From positions 277,159-341,158 of the forward strand of contig JAGWAR010000001.1 of the NCBI GenBank assembly GCA_021296325.1: a DNA stretch of 64,000 nucleotides, read 5' to 3'. The stretch comes from Alphaproteobacteria bacterium. GTDB taxonomy: Bacteria > Pseudomonadota > Alphaproteobacteria > GCA-2746255. The notes beneath the pieces were generated by a model that was not told where the DNA came from, did no database searches, and saw nothing but the letters and a program-made list of their open reading frames with translations. Numbering within the stretch: the stretch's first letter is position 1; each line of letters begins with the position of its first letter. Positions 26,006 to 34,767 of this stretch are shown in pieces. The position numbers and the translations under genes are program-made.

Positions 26006-26412
26006 AGGGTAAGGAACAAAGACGTTCGTCCGGAAACGGTTTCGGATTCCAGGCGAAGGCCGAGTTGAACGGGTGCTTTCGCCGCCGGTCTGCCGGAAGA
26101 ACTGGATCTTGGCAAATCATAGCTTTCCAGGCACAGGGCAAAGGCTTGGTTGAATACCTGCCGTGCCCGCACGCCCAGATCCCTTTCGGGTTTCCGTAAC
26201 GACCGTTCCTGCTTGACGAAGGCTTGGCGCTCCTGCTGGGCCTTGGCCTCGCAATAGGCAGTGACCTGATCCCGGTATTCCTCTTCGGAAGGGGCGGAAG
26301 AGGGGGTGGATTTTGCCGATTCGCATGCCGCAAGCAACGAAAGTGCAAGCAGCAGGCCAAGCGCGGAACCCAGCGTTTGAACCCATGGAGAAAGCGGTCG
26401 TTTTTCTGTCAT
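26002..26412 (-). CDS. Small lipoprotein (136 aa) of unknown function
   Basis: The protein has a short charged N terminus (MTEKRPLSP), a hydrophobic stretch (LGLLLALSLLAAC) and a lipobox LAAC near residue 30, so it should be a signal-peptidase-II lipoprotein. The rest is charged and Glu/Arg-rich, with CEAKAQQERQAFVKQERSL likely helical. The ORF track begins at 26475, but that start falls in the -35 box of the promoter at 26447-26475 and adds 21 residues before the signal peptide; the ATG at 26412 is clearly better. Function is unknown. Confidence 0.7.
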   Translation of the reverse strand: MTEKRPLSPWVQTLGSALGLLLALSLLAACESAKSTPSSAPSEEEYRDQVTAYCEAKAQQERQAFVKQERSLRKPERDLGVRARQVFNQAFALCLESYDLPRSSSSGRPAAKAPVQLGLRLESETVSGRTSLFLTL

Positions 26413-26446
26413 GGCAATCGATTGCATCCGGTGGTTGGTCGTGGGA

Positions 26447-26475
26447 ATTAGCAAGATATGAGGCGTTTCTGTCAA
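26447..26475 (-). promoter_or_regulatory. Candidate sigma-70 promoter of the small lipoprotein gene
   Basis: A consensus TTGACA is followed after 17 bases by GCTAAT. The -10 element ends 35 bases before the ATG at 26412. The -35 hexamer overlaps the start that the ORF track proposes, which argues for the shorter gene model. Confidence 0.6.
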
Positions 26476-26639
26476 CCCGGACCTAGTCTTTTATAGGATA
26501 TTTCCCTAACCCGCGCAGACCGCAAAACGATTTTTGTTTCGACGTCACCGTTTCCCACTTCCTGAATCCGCGAAATTTTGCCATGTAGTCCGCTGGATCG
26601 AAGTGCAATGTGCCGACCGTATAGGCAGGGCGTAAGTCT

Positions 26640-27734
26640 ATGGAAACATCCGGGCTGGAGACATCGGGTCTAAACGTGCACGACGTGACCGAAACGGTAC
26701 GCACTTTTGCCGATTTCAAGGAGCATGAATGCGTGCTGGTGGCGAGCGAGCCGGCAAGCGGTCTACATGGCGTGATTGCCATCCATGACCGGACGCTGGG
26801 GCCCGCCCTTGGCGGGTGTCGGATGTGGACTTACGCGACAGAGGCGGCGGCCCTCACGGATGCGCTACGTCTTTCCCGCAAGGCGGCACTGGCGGGGTTG
26901 CCCCTTGGTGGTGGCAAGGCGATCCTGATCGGCGATTCGAAATGCGACAAGACGGAACCCCTTTTCCGTGCCTTTGGGCGGTTTGTGGAGGCGCTTCAGG
27001 GCCGCTACATCACGGCGGAAGACGTCGGCACCTCGGTTCGCGAGATGGACTGGGTGGCCAAGGAGACGGCTCACGTCACCGGTTCCAGCCAGACCGGCGG
27101 CAACCCATCGCCGATGACGGCCCTTGGCGTCTTCCTGGGCATGAAGATCGCGGCCCGGCACCGCCTGGGCCAGGAAACGCTTCAAGGGCGAAGGGTCGCC
27201 GTCCAGGGGCTTGGCCATGTGGGGTACGAACTGTGCAAATTGCTGCATCGGGAAGGCGCCTCCCTTGTTGTCACCGATCTGGATGCCGCGGCCTGCGCGC
27301 GCGCGGCGCAGGAACTTCAGGCCGACATCGCCGAGCCGGATGAAATTTATGCGGTAGAGGCGGACGTCTTTGCCCCTTGTGCGCTGGGTGCCATCCTCAG
27401 GGATGAAACGCTCCCGAATCTGCAATGCAAGATCGTGGCGGGTTCCGCCAACAACCAGCTGCAGACCGATCGTCATGGCGAAGCGCTTCGCAAGCGCGGT
27501 ATCCTTTATGCGCCGGACTACGTCATCAATGTCGGCGGGCTGATCTACGTGGCCGCTGAAGTGCTGGCCGATTCGCTTGGAACCGACATCGAAGCGGCGA
27601 TCCACCGGGCGCTGGCGGCCCTTGACGAGATTTTCGAGCGCGCCGAGCGGGAAAACATGGCGACGAACCGGGTTGCTGATCGCATCGCTGGCGAACGGTT
27701 AGCTAAGGCCAAGGCCGCTTCCACGGCCTCTTGA
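26640..27734 (+). CDS. Leucine dehydrogenase (Glu/Leu/Phe/Val dehydrogenase family)
   Basis: The enzyme oxidatively deaminates branched-chain amino acids with NAD. Catalytic and substrate-binding blocks are GPALGGCRMWTYATEAAALTDALRLSRKAALAGLPLGGGKA split over residues 57-97, with the active Lys in LGGGKAIL, and ITAEDVGTSVREMDWVAKE. The Rossmann motif is VAVQGLGHVGYELCKLL near residue 183. Length 364 is normal for leucine dehydrogenase and shorter than glutamate dehydrogenase. The N terminus has a tandem repeat (METSGLETSGLN), so the functional start could be the later Met-less region; the ATG at 26640 is kept. A tRNA gene follows on the other strand. Confidence 0.9.
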   Translation: METSGLETSGLNVHDVTETVRTFADFKEHECVLVASEPASGLHGVIAIHDRTLGPALGGCRMWTYATEAAALTDALRLSRKAALAGLPLGGGKAILIGDSKCDKTEPLFRAFGRFVEALQGRYITAEDVGTSVREMDWVAKETAHVTGSSQTGGNPSPMTALGVFLGMKIAARHRLGQETLQGRRVAVQGLGHVGYELCKLLHREGASLVVTDLDAAACARAAQELQADIAEPDEIYAVEADVFAPCALGAILRDETLPNLQCKIVAGSANNQLQTDRHGEALRKRGILYAPDYVINVGGLIYVAAEVLADSLGTDIEAAIHRALAALDEIFERAERENMATNRVADRIAGERLAKAKAASTAS

Positions 27735-27759
27735 GACAAACCGGAATTTTCGGTGAATC

Positions 27760-27836
27760 TGGCGTCCCCGGCGGGATTCGAACCCACGACCCCAGGATTA
27801 GGAATCCTGTGCTCTATCCTGCTGAGCTACGGGGAC
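27760..27836 (-). tRNA. tRNA-Arg (anticodon CCT)
   Basis: Read on the minus strand, the acceptor stem is GTCCCCG/CGGGGAC with discriminator G and encoded CCA. The D arm contains AGCTCAGC, the anticodon stem is CAGGA/TCCTG with loop TTCCTAA (anticodon CCT, reading AGG), and the T arm is GTGGG/CCCGC with TTCGAAT. All four arms pair; 77 bases including CCA. Confidence 0.95.
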
Positions 27837-27889
27837 TGGCGTCTATAGCAACGCGAAGCTTGTGAAAATGCAATGGGCCTGATTCGCGG

Positions 27890-28435
27890 CTACCAGTGAC
27901 GGGTGAACCGTTCAACCGGAATGGCATAGAACAGGACGATCGATTCCTCACCGGGATTGGTATTGCCGACGGAAGCGTTCGAAAGGTGAAAGAGGCCGGC
28001 CCCGAACCGCGAACGGTCGTCGAAGCGATAGGCAAGCTCTATCCCGGATCGGAATTCAAGGGCGCTTCCCAAATCCTTGCCACTGCCTTCCTCAAAGACC
28101 CCGATGGCAGTGCTGGGAGTGAGGACCCAACGGCGACCGAAAAAGAGGTCGATCCGCAAGCCTGCATAGCCATAAACGGCCCCTTTCGTCGAAACCATGA
28201 GGCCGCCATGGGGCTTGAAGATCCAGAGCCGCCGGTTCGAGCGGTATTCGAAATTGAACTGCCCCGTTGTGTCTTCGTCGAGGGCATCGAAAAGGCCGCC
28301 GCCAAACGCGATGAAGGCAGGCTCCTTGTCGACGACCTCGAGGACTTGGGCCACGCCCGGATGGGGGCGGAACAAGCAGAAGGCGGTCAGCAGGAAGACG
28401 AGGCCAAGCGGTCGAATGATGGGGCGGCAGTGCAT
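27890..28435 (-). CDS. PagL-like acyloxyacyl hydrolase (lipid A 3-O-deacylase family)
   Basis: PagL-family proteins are outer-membrane beta-barrels that remove the 3-O-acyl chain from lipid A. This 181-residue protein has a signal peptide (LGLVFLLTAFCLF then GVAQ), alternating beta-strand sequence, and the active-site block FHLSNASVGNTNPGEES, where the His and Ser of HLSNA and the Glu of GEES match the family's catalytic triad. Length and motif order fit PF09411. Whether the substrate is lipid A or another acylated glycolipid cannot be told. The gene lies downstream of the pip gene on the same strand, 76 bases away. Confidence 0.85.
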   Translation of the reverse strand: MHCRPIIRPLGLVFLLTAFCLFRPHPGVAQVLEVVDKEPAFIAFGGGLFDALDEDTTGQFNFEYRSNRRLWIFKPHGGLMVSTKGAVYGYAGLRIDLFFGRRWVLTPSTAIGVFEEGSGKDLGSALEFRSGIELAYRFDDRSRFGAGLFHLSNASVGNTNPGEESIVLFYAIPVERFTRHW

Positions 28436-28511
28436 GGGGTTTCCATCCTGGACGGTTTTTTGGAATTGTTTCGGGAACCGGAGGCATACGCAAGCCTTTT
28501 ACGACACCTTC

Positions 28512-29465
28512 TTAATCGCATCCCGCAAGCGCTTCTGTTGCTTGAATGAGACCCTCGACGATGCCGGGTTCCTGGGCTGCGTGGCCGGCCTGCTCGATCA
28601 CCCGCAACGTTGCGCCGGGCCAGCGGTCGGCCAGTTCGGCGGCCGTCCGGATGGGGCAGATCAGGTCATAGCGCCCCTGGACGATCGTGGCCGGCAGATG
28701 GGCAATGCGCGGCAGATGATCGAGCAGGGCGTTTGCCTTCAGGAACATGCGGTGGCGCATGTAGTGGGCCTCGATCCGGGCCAGCGCCAGCTCGCCCGGT
28801 GAGGCGGTTCGCCGCCGTCGGGCCGGTTCCTGGGCGGGCAGCAGCGCCACGCAGGCCCGCTCATAGGCGCACCAGGCTGCTGCCGCCGGCAGATGGATGG
28901 CGGAGTCCGCGTTTTTCAGCCGGCGAAGGTAGGAGACCAGCATTGCCTTGCGTTCCGCCGCGGGCAGGAAATCGCGAAAGGCCTGCGCCGCCTCGGGCCG
29001 GAAGGCGCCCATGCCGTGAAGAAACCAGTCGATTTCCTCCGCCCGGCCCAGGAAGACGCCGCGCAGGATAAAGCCGAGAACACGTTCGGGATATGCCTGG
29101 CCGTAGGCAAGGGCCAGCGTGCTGCCCCAGGAACCCCCGAAAAGAAGCCAGCGCTCGATGCCGAGATGTTGCCGCAACTTTTCGATGTCCCCGATGAGGT
29201 GGCGGGTCGTGTTGGCGACCAGGGACGCCGTTGGCGTCGATTTGCCGGCGCCGCGTTGATCGAAAAGAACGATCCGGTAGCGGGTGGGACGAAAGAACCG
29301 GCGATGATCTGGCGCCGTGCCGGAACCGGGGCCGCCATGAAGAAAAAGAACGGGGGTACCTTTTTCGTTGCCGGAAACCTCCCAGTACATGCGGTGGCCA
29401 TGATCAAGGGGAAGCATCCCCGTTTTCCGTGGCCGGATTTCCGGAAAGAAGTGCTTGCGTGGCAT
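28512..29465 (-). CDS. pip: Proline iminopeptidase (prolyl aminopeptidase)
   Basis: Pip is an alpha/beta-hydrolase (S33) that removes N-terminal proline from peptides. HGGPGSGT forms the oxyanion loop, DQRGAGKSTP is the characteristic motif, and the nucleophile elbow is FGGSWGSTLALAYGQ (Ser near residue 110). The acid and His come from GRYDLICP and EQAGHAAQEP. The ORF track runs back to 29780 with a low-complexity extension; the ATG at 29465 (MPRKHFFPEIRP) gives the standard N terminus and 317 residues. It is divergent from the nuclease gene, with 89 bases between them. Confidence 0.93.
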   Translation of the reverse strand: MPRKHFFPEIRPRKTGMLPLDHGHRMYWEVSGNEKGTPVLFLHGGPGSGTAPDHRRFFRPTRYRIVLFDQRGAGKSTPTASLVANTTRHLIGDIEKLRQHLGIERWLLFGGSWGSTLALAYGQAYPERVLGFILRGVFLGRAEEIDWFLHGMGAFRPEAAQAFRDFLPAAERKAMLVSYLRRLKNADSAIHLPAAAAWCAYERACVALLPAQEPARRRRTASPGELALARIEAHYMRHRMFLKANALLDHLPRIAHLPATIVQGRYDLICPIRTAAELADRWPGATLRVIEQAGHAAQEPGIVEGLIQATEALAGCD

Positions 29466-29554
29466 CGATCCTCTGGTCCCCTGCCGTTCATCGCGGCAAA
29501 GCGTATCGGAAGGCGGGTGGCGGAAGAAAGCTATTTGCTTGCTATACTTTCCAG

Positions 29555-30319
29555 ATGGTATCGCGCCTTTTCCCGTTTTTTCTGCTTCTTTTCCTGTTCG
29601 GCCCTTTTGATTCCGCCTGTTCAGAGGAAGCTGACATGGAAGGCGTCGTCCGCGAAGTGGTGGACGGGGATACGCTTGTCCTTGAGAGCGGCGATGTCGT
29701 CCGCCTGGTGGGGATTCAATCCCCAAAGCTGCCGCTTGGCAGGCCAGGTTTTCCGACCCAGCCATTGGCCGACGCGGCAAAGGCGGCGTTAAGCGATCTG
29801 GTCCTTCAAAAAAAGGTGGCCCTGCATTTTTCCGGCCGCCGCGGGGACCGTCACGGCCGCCACCTGGCCCATCTATTCGATGCTATCGGGCAATGGATAC
29901 AAGGCGAGATGCTGGAACGCGGGCTTGCCCGCGTCAACAGCTATGCCGACAACCGGGCCCGCGTCGAGCGGCAAGCGCGCGCCCAAAACCGCGGCATCTG
30001 GACGGACCCCTTTTACCGGGTGCTGACTCCGGAGGCGGCGGATGCGCACCTCAACCGTTTCGAGCTGGTTGAGGGCCGGGTGTACAAGGCCGCCATCGTA
30101 AAGGGAAACGGTTATCTTAATTTCGGCGAGGATTGGCGCACCGATTTCACGATCTTCGTCTCACGGCAGGCGCGTCGTCTTTTCGAGCGCGAAGGCATCG
30201 ACATTACGGCCTACACCGGAAAACGCGTGCGGGTTCGCGGGTGGGTGTCGCGCTACAACGGTCCGATGATCGAGGCGACCCATCCCGAACAGATCGAGGT
30301 GTTGTCGGAATCGGAATAA
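29555..30319 (+). CDS. Secreted thermonuclease-like (SNase) protein with C-terminal extension
   Basis: A signal peptide (LFPFFLLLFLFGPFDSACS) is followed by an SNase domain: VREVVDGDTLVLESGDVVRLVGI near residue 32, and RHGRHLAHLFD near residue 103, which provides the arginine and acidic positions typical of staphylococcal nuclease. A second region from about residue 160 (FELVEGRVYKAAIVKGNGYLN through RVRGWVSRYNGP) resembles an OB-fold-like add-on. SACS after the hydrophobic run could be a lipobox, so it may be a lipoprotein. The ORF track starts at 29231 inside pip; ATG 29555 is preferred. Whether it cuts nucleic acid is untested. Confidence 0.85.
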   Translation: MVSRLFPFFLLLFLFGPFDSACSEEADMEGVVREVVDGDTLVLESGDVVRLVGIQSPKLPLGRPGFPTQPLADAAKAALSDLVLQKKVALHFSGRRGDRHGRHLAHLFDAIGQWIQGEMLERGLARVNSYADNRARVERQARAQNRGIWTDPFYRVLTPEAADAHLNRFELVEGRVYKAAIVKGNGYLNFGEDWRTDFTIFVSRQARRLFEREGIDITAYTGKRVRVRGWVSRYNGPMIEATHPEQIEVLSESE

Positions 30320-30321
30320 GG

Positions 30322-30350
30322 AACCCCCGGTCAAGAACTGGCCGGGGGTT
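30322..30350. terminator. Terminator-like hairpin between convergent genes
   Basis: AACCCCCGG and CCGGGGGTT form a 9-bp GC-rich stem around an 11-base loop, between the nuclease stop (30319) and the carD stop (30382). There is no long T-run on either side, so termination efficiency is uncertain. Confidence 0.5.
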
Positions 30351-30381
30351 GGGTAAACAGCAGGCAGATGCGGCGCCCTGG

Positions 30382-30909
30382 TCAGGCGGCCTGCAGATTG
30401 TCCTCGATTTTCCGGGTGGCACCCGCTTCATCCAGATTCTCGACGGCCGCCACTTCCCGGCACAACCGTTCGAAGGCAAGCTCGTAAATCTGGCGTTCGC
30501 TGTAGGACTGATCCGGCTGGCCGACATTGCGATGAAGGTCGCGCAGCACCTCGGCGATCGAAATGGGATCGCCGGAATTGATCTTCAGCTCGTATTCCTG
30601 GGCGCGCCGGCTCCACATCGTGCGGCGAATGCGCGCCTTGCCGCGCAGAATCCGAAGCGCGCCCCGAATCTCCTCGCGGCTTGAAAGTTTGCGAAGGCCG
30701 GAATTTTCCGCCTTTGCCACGGGCACGCGAAGCGTCATCTTTTCCTTCGGGAACTTGATGACGAAGACCTTCAGTTCGTGTTCGGCGATTGCTTGGTTTT
30801 CGACCGCCGTGATCTTGCCAACGCCATGGGCCGGGTAAACGACGAAATCGCCCTTCCCATAGGGACGCGGCTTCCGCTTTGGTTTTGCTCGTGCTTTTTT
30901 TGTAGGCAT
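30382..30909 (-). CDS. CarD family transcriptional regulator
   Basis: CarD/CdnL proteins bind RNA polymerase beta and stabilise open complexes, especially at rRNA and growth genes. The N-terminal CarD-CdnL-TRCF domain begins YGKGDFVVYPAHGVGKITAVE near residue 16; a C-terminal helical part with MWSRRAQEYELKINSGDPI and QIYELAFERLCREVA follows. The N terminus is a Lys/Arg-rich tail (MPTKKARAKPKRKP). The ORF track extends to 31017, but the ATG at 30909 gives the usual 175 residues. FdxA lies upstream on the same strand, a pairing familiar in alphaproteobacteria. Bases 30910-31112 hold no other gene that I can support. Confidence 0.93.
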   Translation of the reverse strand: MPTKKARAKPKRKPRPYGKGDFVVYPAHGVGKITAVENQAIAEHELKVFVIKFPKEKMTLRVPVAKAENSGLRKLSSREEIRGALRILRGKARIRRTMWSRRAQEYELKINSGDPISIAEVLRDLHRNVGQPDQSYSERQIYELAFERLCREVAAVENLDEAGATRKIEDNLQAA

Positions 30910-31112
30910 TCCAGTCCTTGTCCTCGGTCGGCTGTCACTGAGGGTAAACAAAACTTCTGGTCCCAAAGGCGCAGGAAGCCACGGATCCAGAAGTTTGCAA
31001 GCGCAACAAAATAACACAAAATCCGGCGAAAGGACAGGTGCCTTGCCGTTCAGGGGACTTAATGTTTTAAGTCAATCACTTAATGGCCGTCCGCGGCCCT
31101 CGGCGGGGACGG

Positions 31113-31451
31113 TTAGCTGCCCTCGCCAGGCTTCGCGCTGAAATGCTCGTCGAACTTGTCCTTCACGTCCTTCCAGTCGTCGGCGTCCGGCAGCGGGTCC
31201 TTTTTCTTCGTGATATTCGGCCAGATTTTTGCGTATTCCGTATTCAATTCCAGCCACTTAGCGGTGTCCCCCTCGCTGTCGGGCACGATCGCCTCGGCCG
31301 GGCATTCCGGCTCGCATACGCCGCAGTCGATGCATTCGTCCGGATGGATGGCGAGCATGTTTTCGCCCTCATAGAAACAGTCCACCGGGCAGACTTCGAC
31401 ACAGTCCGTATATTTGCATTTGATGCAGGCTTCCGTGACGACGTAAGGCAT
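31113..31451 (-). CDS. fdxA: Ferredoxin FdxA (7Fe type)
   Basis: The 112-residue ferredoxin has [17 protein letters not shown] (residues 9-25) and [12 protein letters not shown] near residue 40, with the Tyr-Thr-Asp-Cys insertion that gives one 3Fe-4S and one 4Fe-4S cluster in FdxA proteins. A C-terminal extension, [20 protein letters not shown], is typical. The start ATG at 31451 is preceded by GGGGAG. Upstream on the same strand, TTGATA at about 18 bases from CCTAAG could be a weak promoter. It is an electron carrier; the partner is not evident here. Confidence 0.95.
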   Translation of the reverse strand: MPYVVTEACIKCKYTDCVEVCPVDCFYEGENMLAIHPDECIDCGVCEPECPAEAIVPDSEGDTAKWLELNTEYAKIWPNITKKKDPLPDADDWKDVKDKFDEHFSAKPGEGS

Positions 31452-31524
31452 GGCAGTCTCCCCTCGCCATGGGCATCCTTAGGCCCAATGGGTCGGTTTC
31501 GTATCAAGATTCCAGCCTGAGGGC

Positions 31525-32010
31525 TTACTCCGGGCGTTCGCTTTCGTCAATACCGAGTCGCTTCAGGACCCGCTTGCGGGCACCGCCCCGTTCCTGGTCG
31601 GACACGTAAAGAAGCCCGCCGATCCGGCGCAGCAGGTTGGCCTCGAAATCATCCAGCTTGCCATCGGCGTAGACGACCTCCCACAGCATTTCGATCAGCT
31701 CCACGCGCTCGTCATGGGGTAGGACATCTTTCACGGTCTTGGTGAAGCGATGTAAATTGTTGGGATTCTCCGCCCAGGCCTGCACGTTTTCGATCAACGC
31801 GCCGGCCGCTTGTTCCGTCAGCGTAAAGCGTGTTTGCAGCAGCTTCAGAATTTGTTGCCGTTCGCGCGTATCAAAGTGACCGTCGAAAAAGGCGGCCTCG
31901 ATCAGAAGTGCGGCAATTGCCGTTTGCAGCGGGTCGTCCGTTTGGGGTGCATCACCCTCGCCGTTGGCAGTTGCGAAAAGTTTCTGGATATGTTTCAGCA
32001 TGCTGTTCAT
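31525..32010 (-). CDS. TerB-like (tellurite-resistance family) cytoplasmic protein
   Basis: The protein has 161 residues, an all-helical fold and TerB/DjlA-type signatures: AIAALLIEAAFFDGHFDTRERQQI near residue 31 and VELIEMLWEVVYADGKLDDFEANLL near residue 103, each with the D-G-x-x-D-x-x-E pattern that may bind a metal. The middle is a low-similarity linker. TerB-like proteins outside ter operons have no settled role; nothing here indicates tellurite resistance. It starts nine bases after the ggt stop, so co-transcription with ggt is likely. Confidence 0.75.
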   Translation of the reverse strand: MNSMLKHIQKLFATANGEGDAPQTDDPLQTAIAALLIEAAFFDGHFDTRERQQILKLLQTRFTLTEQAAGALIENVQAWAENPNNLHRFTKTVKDVLPHDERVELIEMLWEVVYADGKLDDFEANLLRRIGGLLYVSDQERGGARKRVLKRLGIDESERPE

Positions 32011-32019
32011 TTACCCGGC

Positions 32020-33747
32020 TTAATCGCCAAGGGCCACCCCTTCGCGCCTGGGATCGGCGCCGCCGATCAGTTTTGCCTCCTTGCGTTCGATGCCATGAAG
32101 GCCGCTCGTCAGATCTCGCAAGATAACCTCATGACCGAGCGCTTCAAGGGCTGGCACGCTTGCGTGCAGATCCGTTCCCTTTTCCAGTTCCGTGCTTTGG
32201 TTGCGGTTGGCGAAATTCGGAAGGTCGATCGCGGCCTGGATTCCCTTTCCCCAATCCAGCACCGCCACCAGCGTCTTGAGCACGAAGGCGATGATGTAGG
32301 GACCGCCCGGCGAGCCGACGGACAGCCGGAATTCACCGTCGGGGCCGAACACCAGGGTCGGCGCCATCGAGCTTCGCGGGCGTTTTCCGGGCTGGACCCG
32401 GTTGGCGATGAGCATGCCGTCCCGCACCGGCCGGAAGGAAAAATCGGTCAATTCGTTGTTCAGCAAAAACCCGCCCACCATCAGGCGGGAGCCGAAGGCG
32501 TTCTCGATGCTGGCGGTAAGGGCAAGGGCGTTGCCTTCGCCGTCGACGACGCTCAAATGGCTGGTTGAAGGGGGCTCCGGCTCGTCGCCGGCCGGTTTCG
32601 CAGGAGACTTGCCGGGGACGCCAGGCAGGGCGCGGCCTAGGCTTTTCTGCGGCGAAAGAAGGCCTGCCCGTTTAACAAGATAGGCCGCGTCCAGCATCGC
32701 TGCGACCGGCTGTGGCACGAAATCGGGATCGGCGAGGTAATGGTCGCGGTCGGCGAAGGCAAGCCGGCTTGCTTCGGCCATGAGATGAACGGCCGCTGCG
32801 GAATTCGGCGCCAGCGCCGCCAGATCGAAGGATTCGAGCATGCCGAGAATCTGCAGCAGCGTCACGCCACCCGAGGTAGGCGGCCCCATCGTGCATAGAC
32901 GCATGGCCCGGTAGTCTCGGCAGACGGGATCGCGCCGAATGGCGCGATAGGCGGCGATGTCTGCCACCGTCATCCGACCGGGGTTGCGTTTTGCGGTGGC
33001 GACCGTCCTGGCGATGGTTTCGGCAATTTCCCCTTCGTAGAAGGCATCGGCCCCCTTTTCGGCAAGCAGGCGAAACGTCTTTGCCAGGGCCGGGTTTTTC
33101 AGCGTCGTGCCGGCAGCTTTGGCAGAGCCATCCGCGTTCAGGAAATAACGGGCCGTTGGTTCGAAGGCGTCAAGGTGCGGCGAGGCCTGGATGCGCTCGT
33201 GCAGCCGTTTCGAAATTGCAAAGCCGTTTTCGGCATGACGGATGGCCGGTACAAACAGGCGTTTCCAGGAAAGTTTCCCGTGTTCCTTATGGGCAAGTTC
33301 GAACAGGCGGATCAATCCCGGTACGCCGACGGCGCGCCCGCCGACGGCGGCGTCGTAAAAGGCAAGCGGCTCGCCGGCCGCGTCCAGAAAAAGCTTTTCG
33401 TCGACGGCCGCGGGTGCGGTTTCCCGACCGTCGTAACTTTCGACCTGGCCGGTCTTTTTCGCGTAATGCACAAGGAAACCGCCGCCACCGATGCCGGAGG
33501 ATTGCGGTTCGACCAGCGTCAGCACCAGCGCCGTTGCGATCGCGGCGTCGATGGCAGTTCCCCCCTCGCGCAGCATTTCAAGGCCTGCTTCGGTGGCCAG
33601 CGGATGCGCCGCCACCACCATGTAGCGGGAAGCAATGTTTTTGCCGGAAGGCCCACGGTCGCCATCGGCAAGCAGGAACGCAATGCCGCCGACGGACAGA
33701 ACCGCCAGCAACAGCCAGCCGGTCAGACGTCGCGATCGGTAGTGCAT
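32020..33747 (-). CDS. ggt: Gamma-glutamyltransferase
   Basis: GGT is a periplasmic Ntn hydrolase that cleaves glutathione and other gamma-glutamyl compounds. The precursor self-cleaves before a Thr; here the site is the PSTSHLSVVDGEGN block near residue 392, with STSHLSV at the mature small-subunit start. Large-subunit motifs include PLATEAGLEMLREGGTAIDAA near residue 45 and SSGIGGGGFLVHY. The N terminus has a membrane/signal segment (LTGWLLLAVLSVGGIAFLLA). The ORF track begins at 33846; the ATG at 33747 (MHYRSRR) sits directly before the signal segment and gives 575 residues. Confidence 0.93.
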   Translation of the reverse strand: MHYRSRRLTGWLLLAVLSVGGIAFLLADGDRGPSGKNIASRYMVVAAHPLATEAGLEMLREGGTAIDAAIATALVLTLVEPQSSGIGGGGFLVHYAKKTGQVESYDGRETAPAAVDEKLFLDAAGEPLAFYDAAVGGRAVGVPGLIRLFELAHKEHGKLSWKRLFVPAIRHAENGFAISKRLHERIQASPHLDAFEPTARYFLNADGSAKAAGTTLKNPALAKTFRLLAEKGADAFYEGEIAETIARTVATAKRNPGRMTVADIAAYRAIRRDPVCRDYRAMRLCTMGPPTSGGVTLLQILGMLESFDLAALAPNSAAAVHLMAEASRLAFADRDHYLADPDFVPQPVAAMLDAAYLVKRAGLLSPQKSLGRALPGVPGKSPAKPAGDEPEPPSTSHLSVVDGEGNALALTASIENAFGSRLMVGGFLLNNELTDFSFRPVRDGMLIANRVQPGKRPRSSMAPTLVFGPDGEFRLSVGSPGGPYIIAFVLKTLVAVLDWGKGIQAAIDLPNFANRNQSTELEKGTDLHASVPALEALGHEVILRDLTSGLHGIERKEAKLIGGADPRREGVALGD

Positions 33748-33854
33748 GGCCTGGCCTTTCGATAGAATGTCGATCCTACTTTCGCATGGACCGTTTTCCC
33801 GGGCCAAGGACCAAGCGCATGGTTCCTGTGGAATGCAGGATTTCAAAAAACGGA

Positions 33855-33885
33855 TTGGTTTAAAAAGCGATCACAGGGTTACAAT
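33855..33885 (+). promoter_or_regulatory. Possible promoter for panB-panC
   Basis: TTGGTT and TACAAT are separated by 19 bases, longer than optimal. The -10 box is 50 bases upstream of the panB start at 33936. Weak but the best plus-strand candidate in the 188-base intergenic region. Confidence 0.3.
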
Positions 33886-33935
33886 GCGCCGCAACAATGC
33901 GAGCCGTTAGAAGACCCGCCGGAGGAAGGCTTGGC

Positions 33936-34760
33936 ATGCCGCAAGTGAAAAAGGCGATCACCGTTCCCGAGCTTCGCGCGCGGAAGGGAAAAACCCCGAT
34001 CGTCTGCCTGACCGCCTATACGACACCAATGGCAAAGTGGCTCGACAATCACGTCGACCTGCTGCTGGTGGGCGACTCGGTCGGCATGGTGCTTTACGGC
34101 ATGGAAAGCACGCTTGGGGTCACGGTGGACATGATGATTGCGCATACCCAGGCTGTCATGCGCGGTGCCGAGCGGGCTTGCGTCATCACCGACCTTCCCT
34201 TCGGCAGCTACCAGGAATCTCCGGAAGTTGCCTATCGAACCTCGGCCCGGGTGCTGCAGGAAACGGGCGCCGCCGGCGTCAAGCTGGAAGGCGGCGAAGA
34301 GATGGCGGAAACCGTTTCCTTCCTGACGCAACGCGGCATTCCCGTGCTTGGTCATGTCGGCATGATGCCGCAATCCGTAAACACCTATGGGGGTTTCGGC
34401 GCGCGCGGCAAGACGAAGGCCGAGGCGGAAAAAATTCTTGCCGACGGCAAGGCAATTGCGGAGGCGGGTGCCTTTGCCGTCGTCATCGAAGGGACGCTCG
34501 AACCGGTTGCCCGCGCATTGACGGACGCACTTGCCGTGCCGACGATCGGCATCGGCGCCTCGGCGGCGTGCGACGGGCAAATCCTGGTGGCGGAGGATGT
34601 CCTTGGTTTATTTAGCGATTTTGTCCCGAAATTCGTCCGGCGCTATGCCGAGTTGGGAAGCGAAATCGAAAAGGTGGTGGCAAGATACGCCGCCGACGTA
34701 AGAAAGCGGCGTTTTCCGGGACCGGAACATTGCTTCGGTGTGAAAAAACGGAAACGCTAG
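33936..34760 (+). CDS. panB: 3-methyl-2-oxobutanoate hydroxymethyltransferase
   Basis: PanB adds a hydroxymethyl group from methylene-tetrahydrofolate to alpha-ketoisovalerate, giving ketopantoate in the pantothenate pathway. Signature segments are [26 protein letters not shown] (residues 43-56), [14 protein letters not shown] and [16 protein letters not shown]. Length 274 is normal. The start at 33936 (MPQVKKAIT), preceded by GGAGGAAGG, is preferred to the track start at 33897. panC follows seven bases after the stop, so panB-panC form an operon. Confidence 0.96.
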   Translation: MPQVKKAITVPELRARKGKTPIVCLTAYTTPMAKWLDNHVDLLLVGDSVGMVLYGMESTLGVTVDMMIAHTQAVMRGAERACVITDLPFGSYQESPEVAYRTSARVLQETGAAGVKLEGGEEMAETVSFLTQRGIPVLGHVGMMPQSVNTYGGFGARGKTKAEAEKILADGKAIAEAGAFAVVIEGTLEPVARALTDALAVPTIGIGASAACDGQILVAEDVLGLFSDFVPKFVRRYAELGSEIEKVVARYAADVRKRRFPGPEHCFGVKKRKR

Positions 34761-34767
34761 CAGCAAT

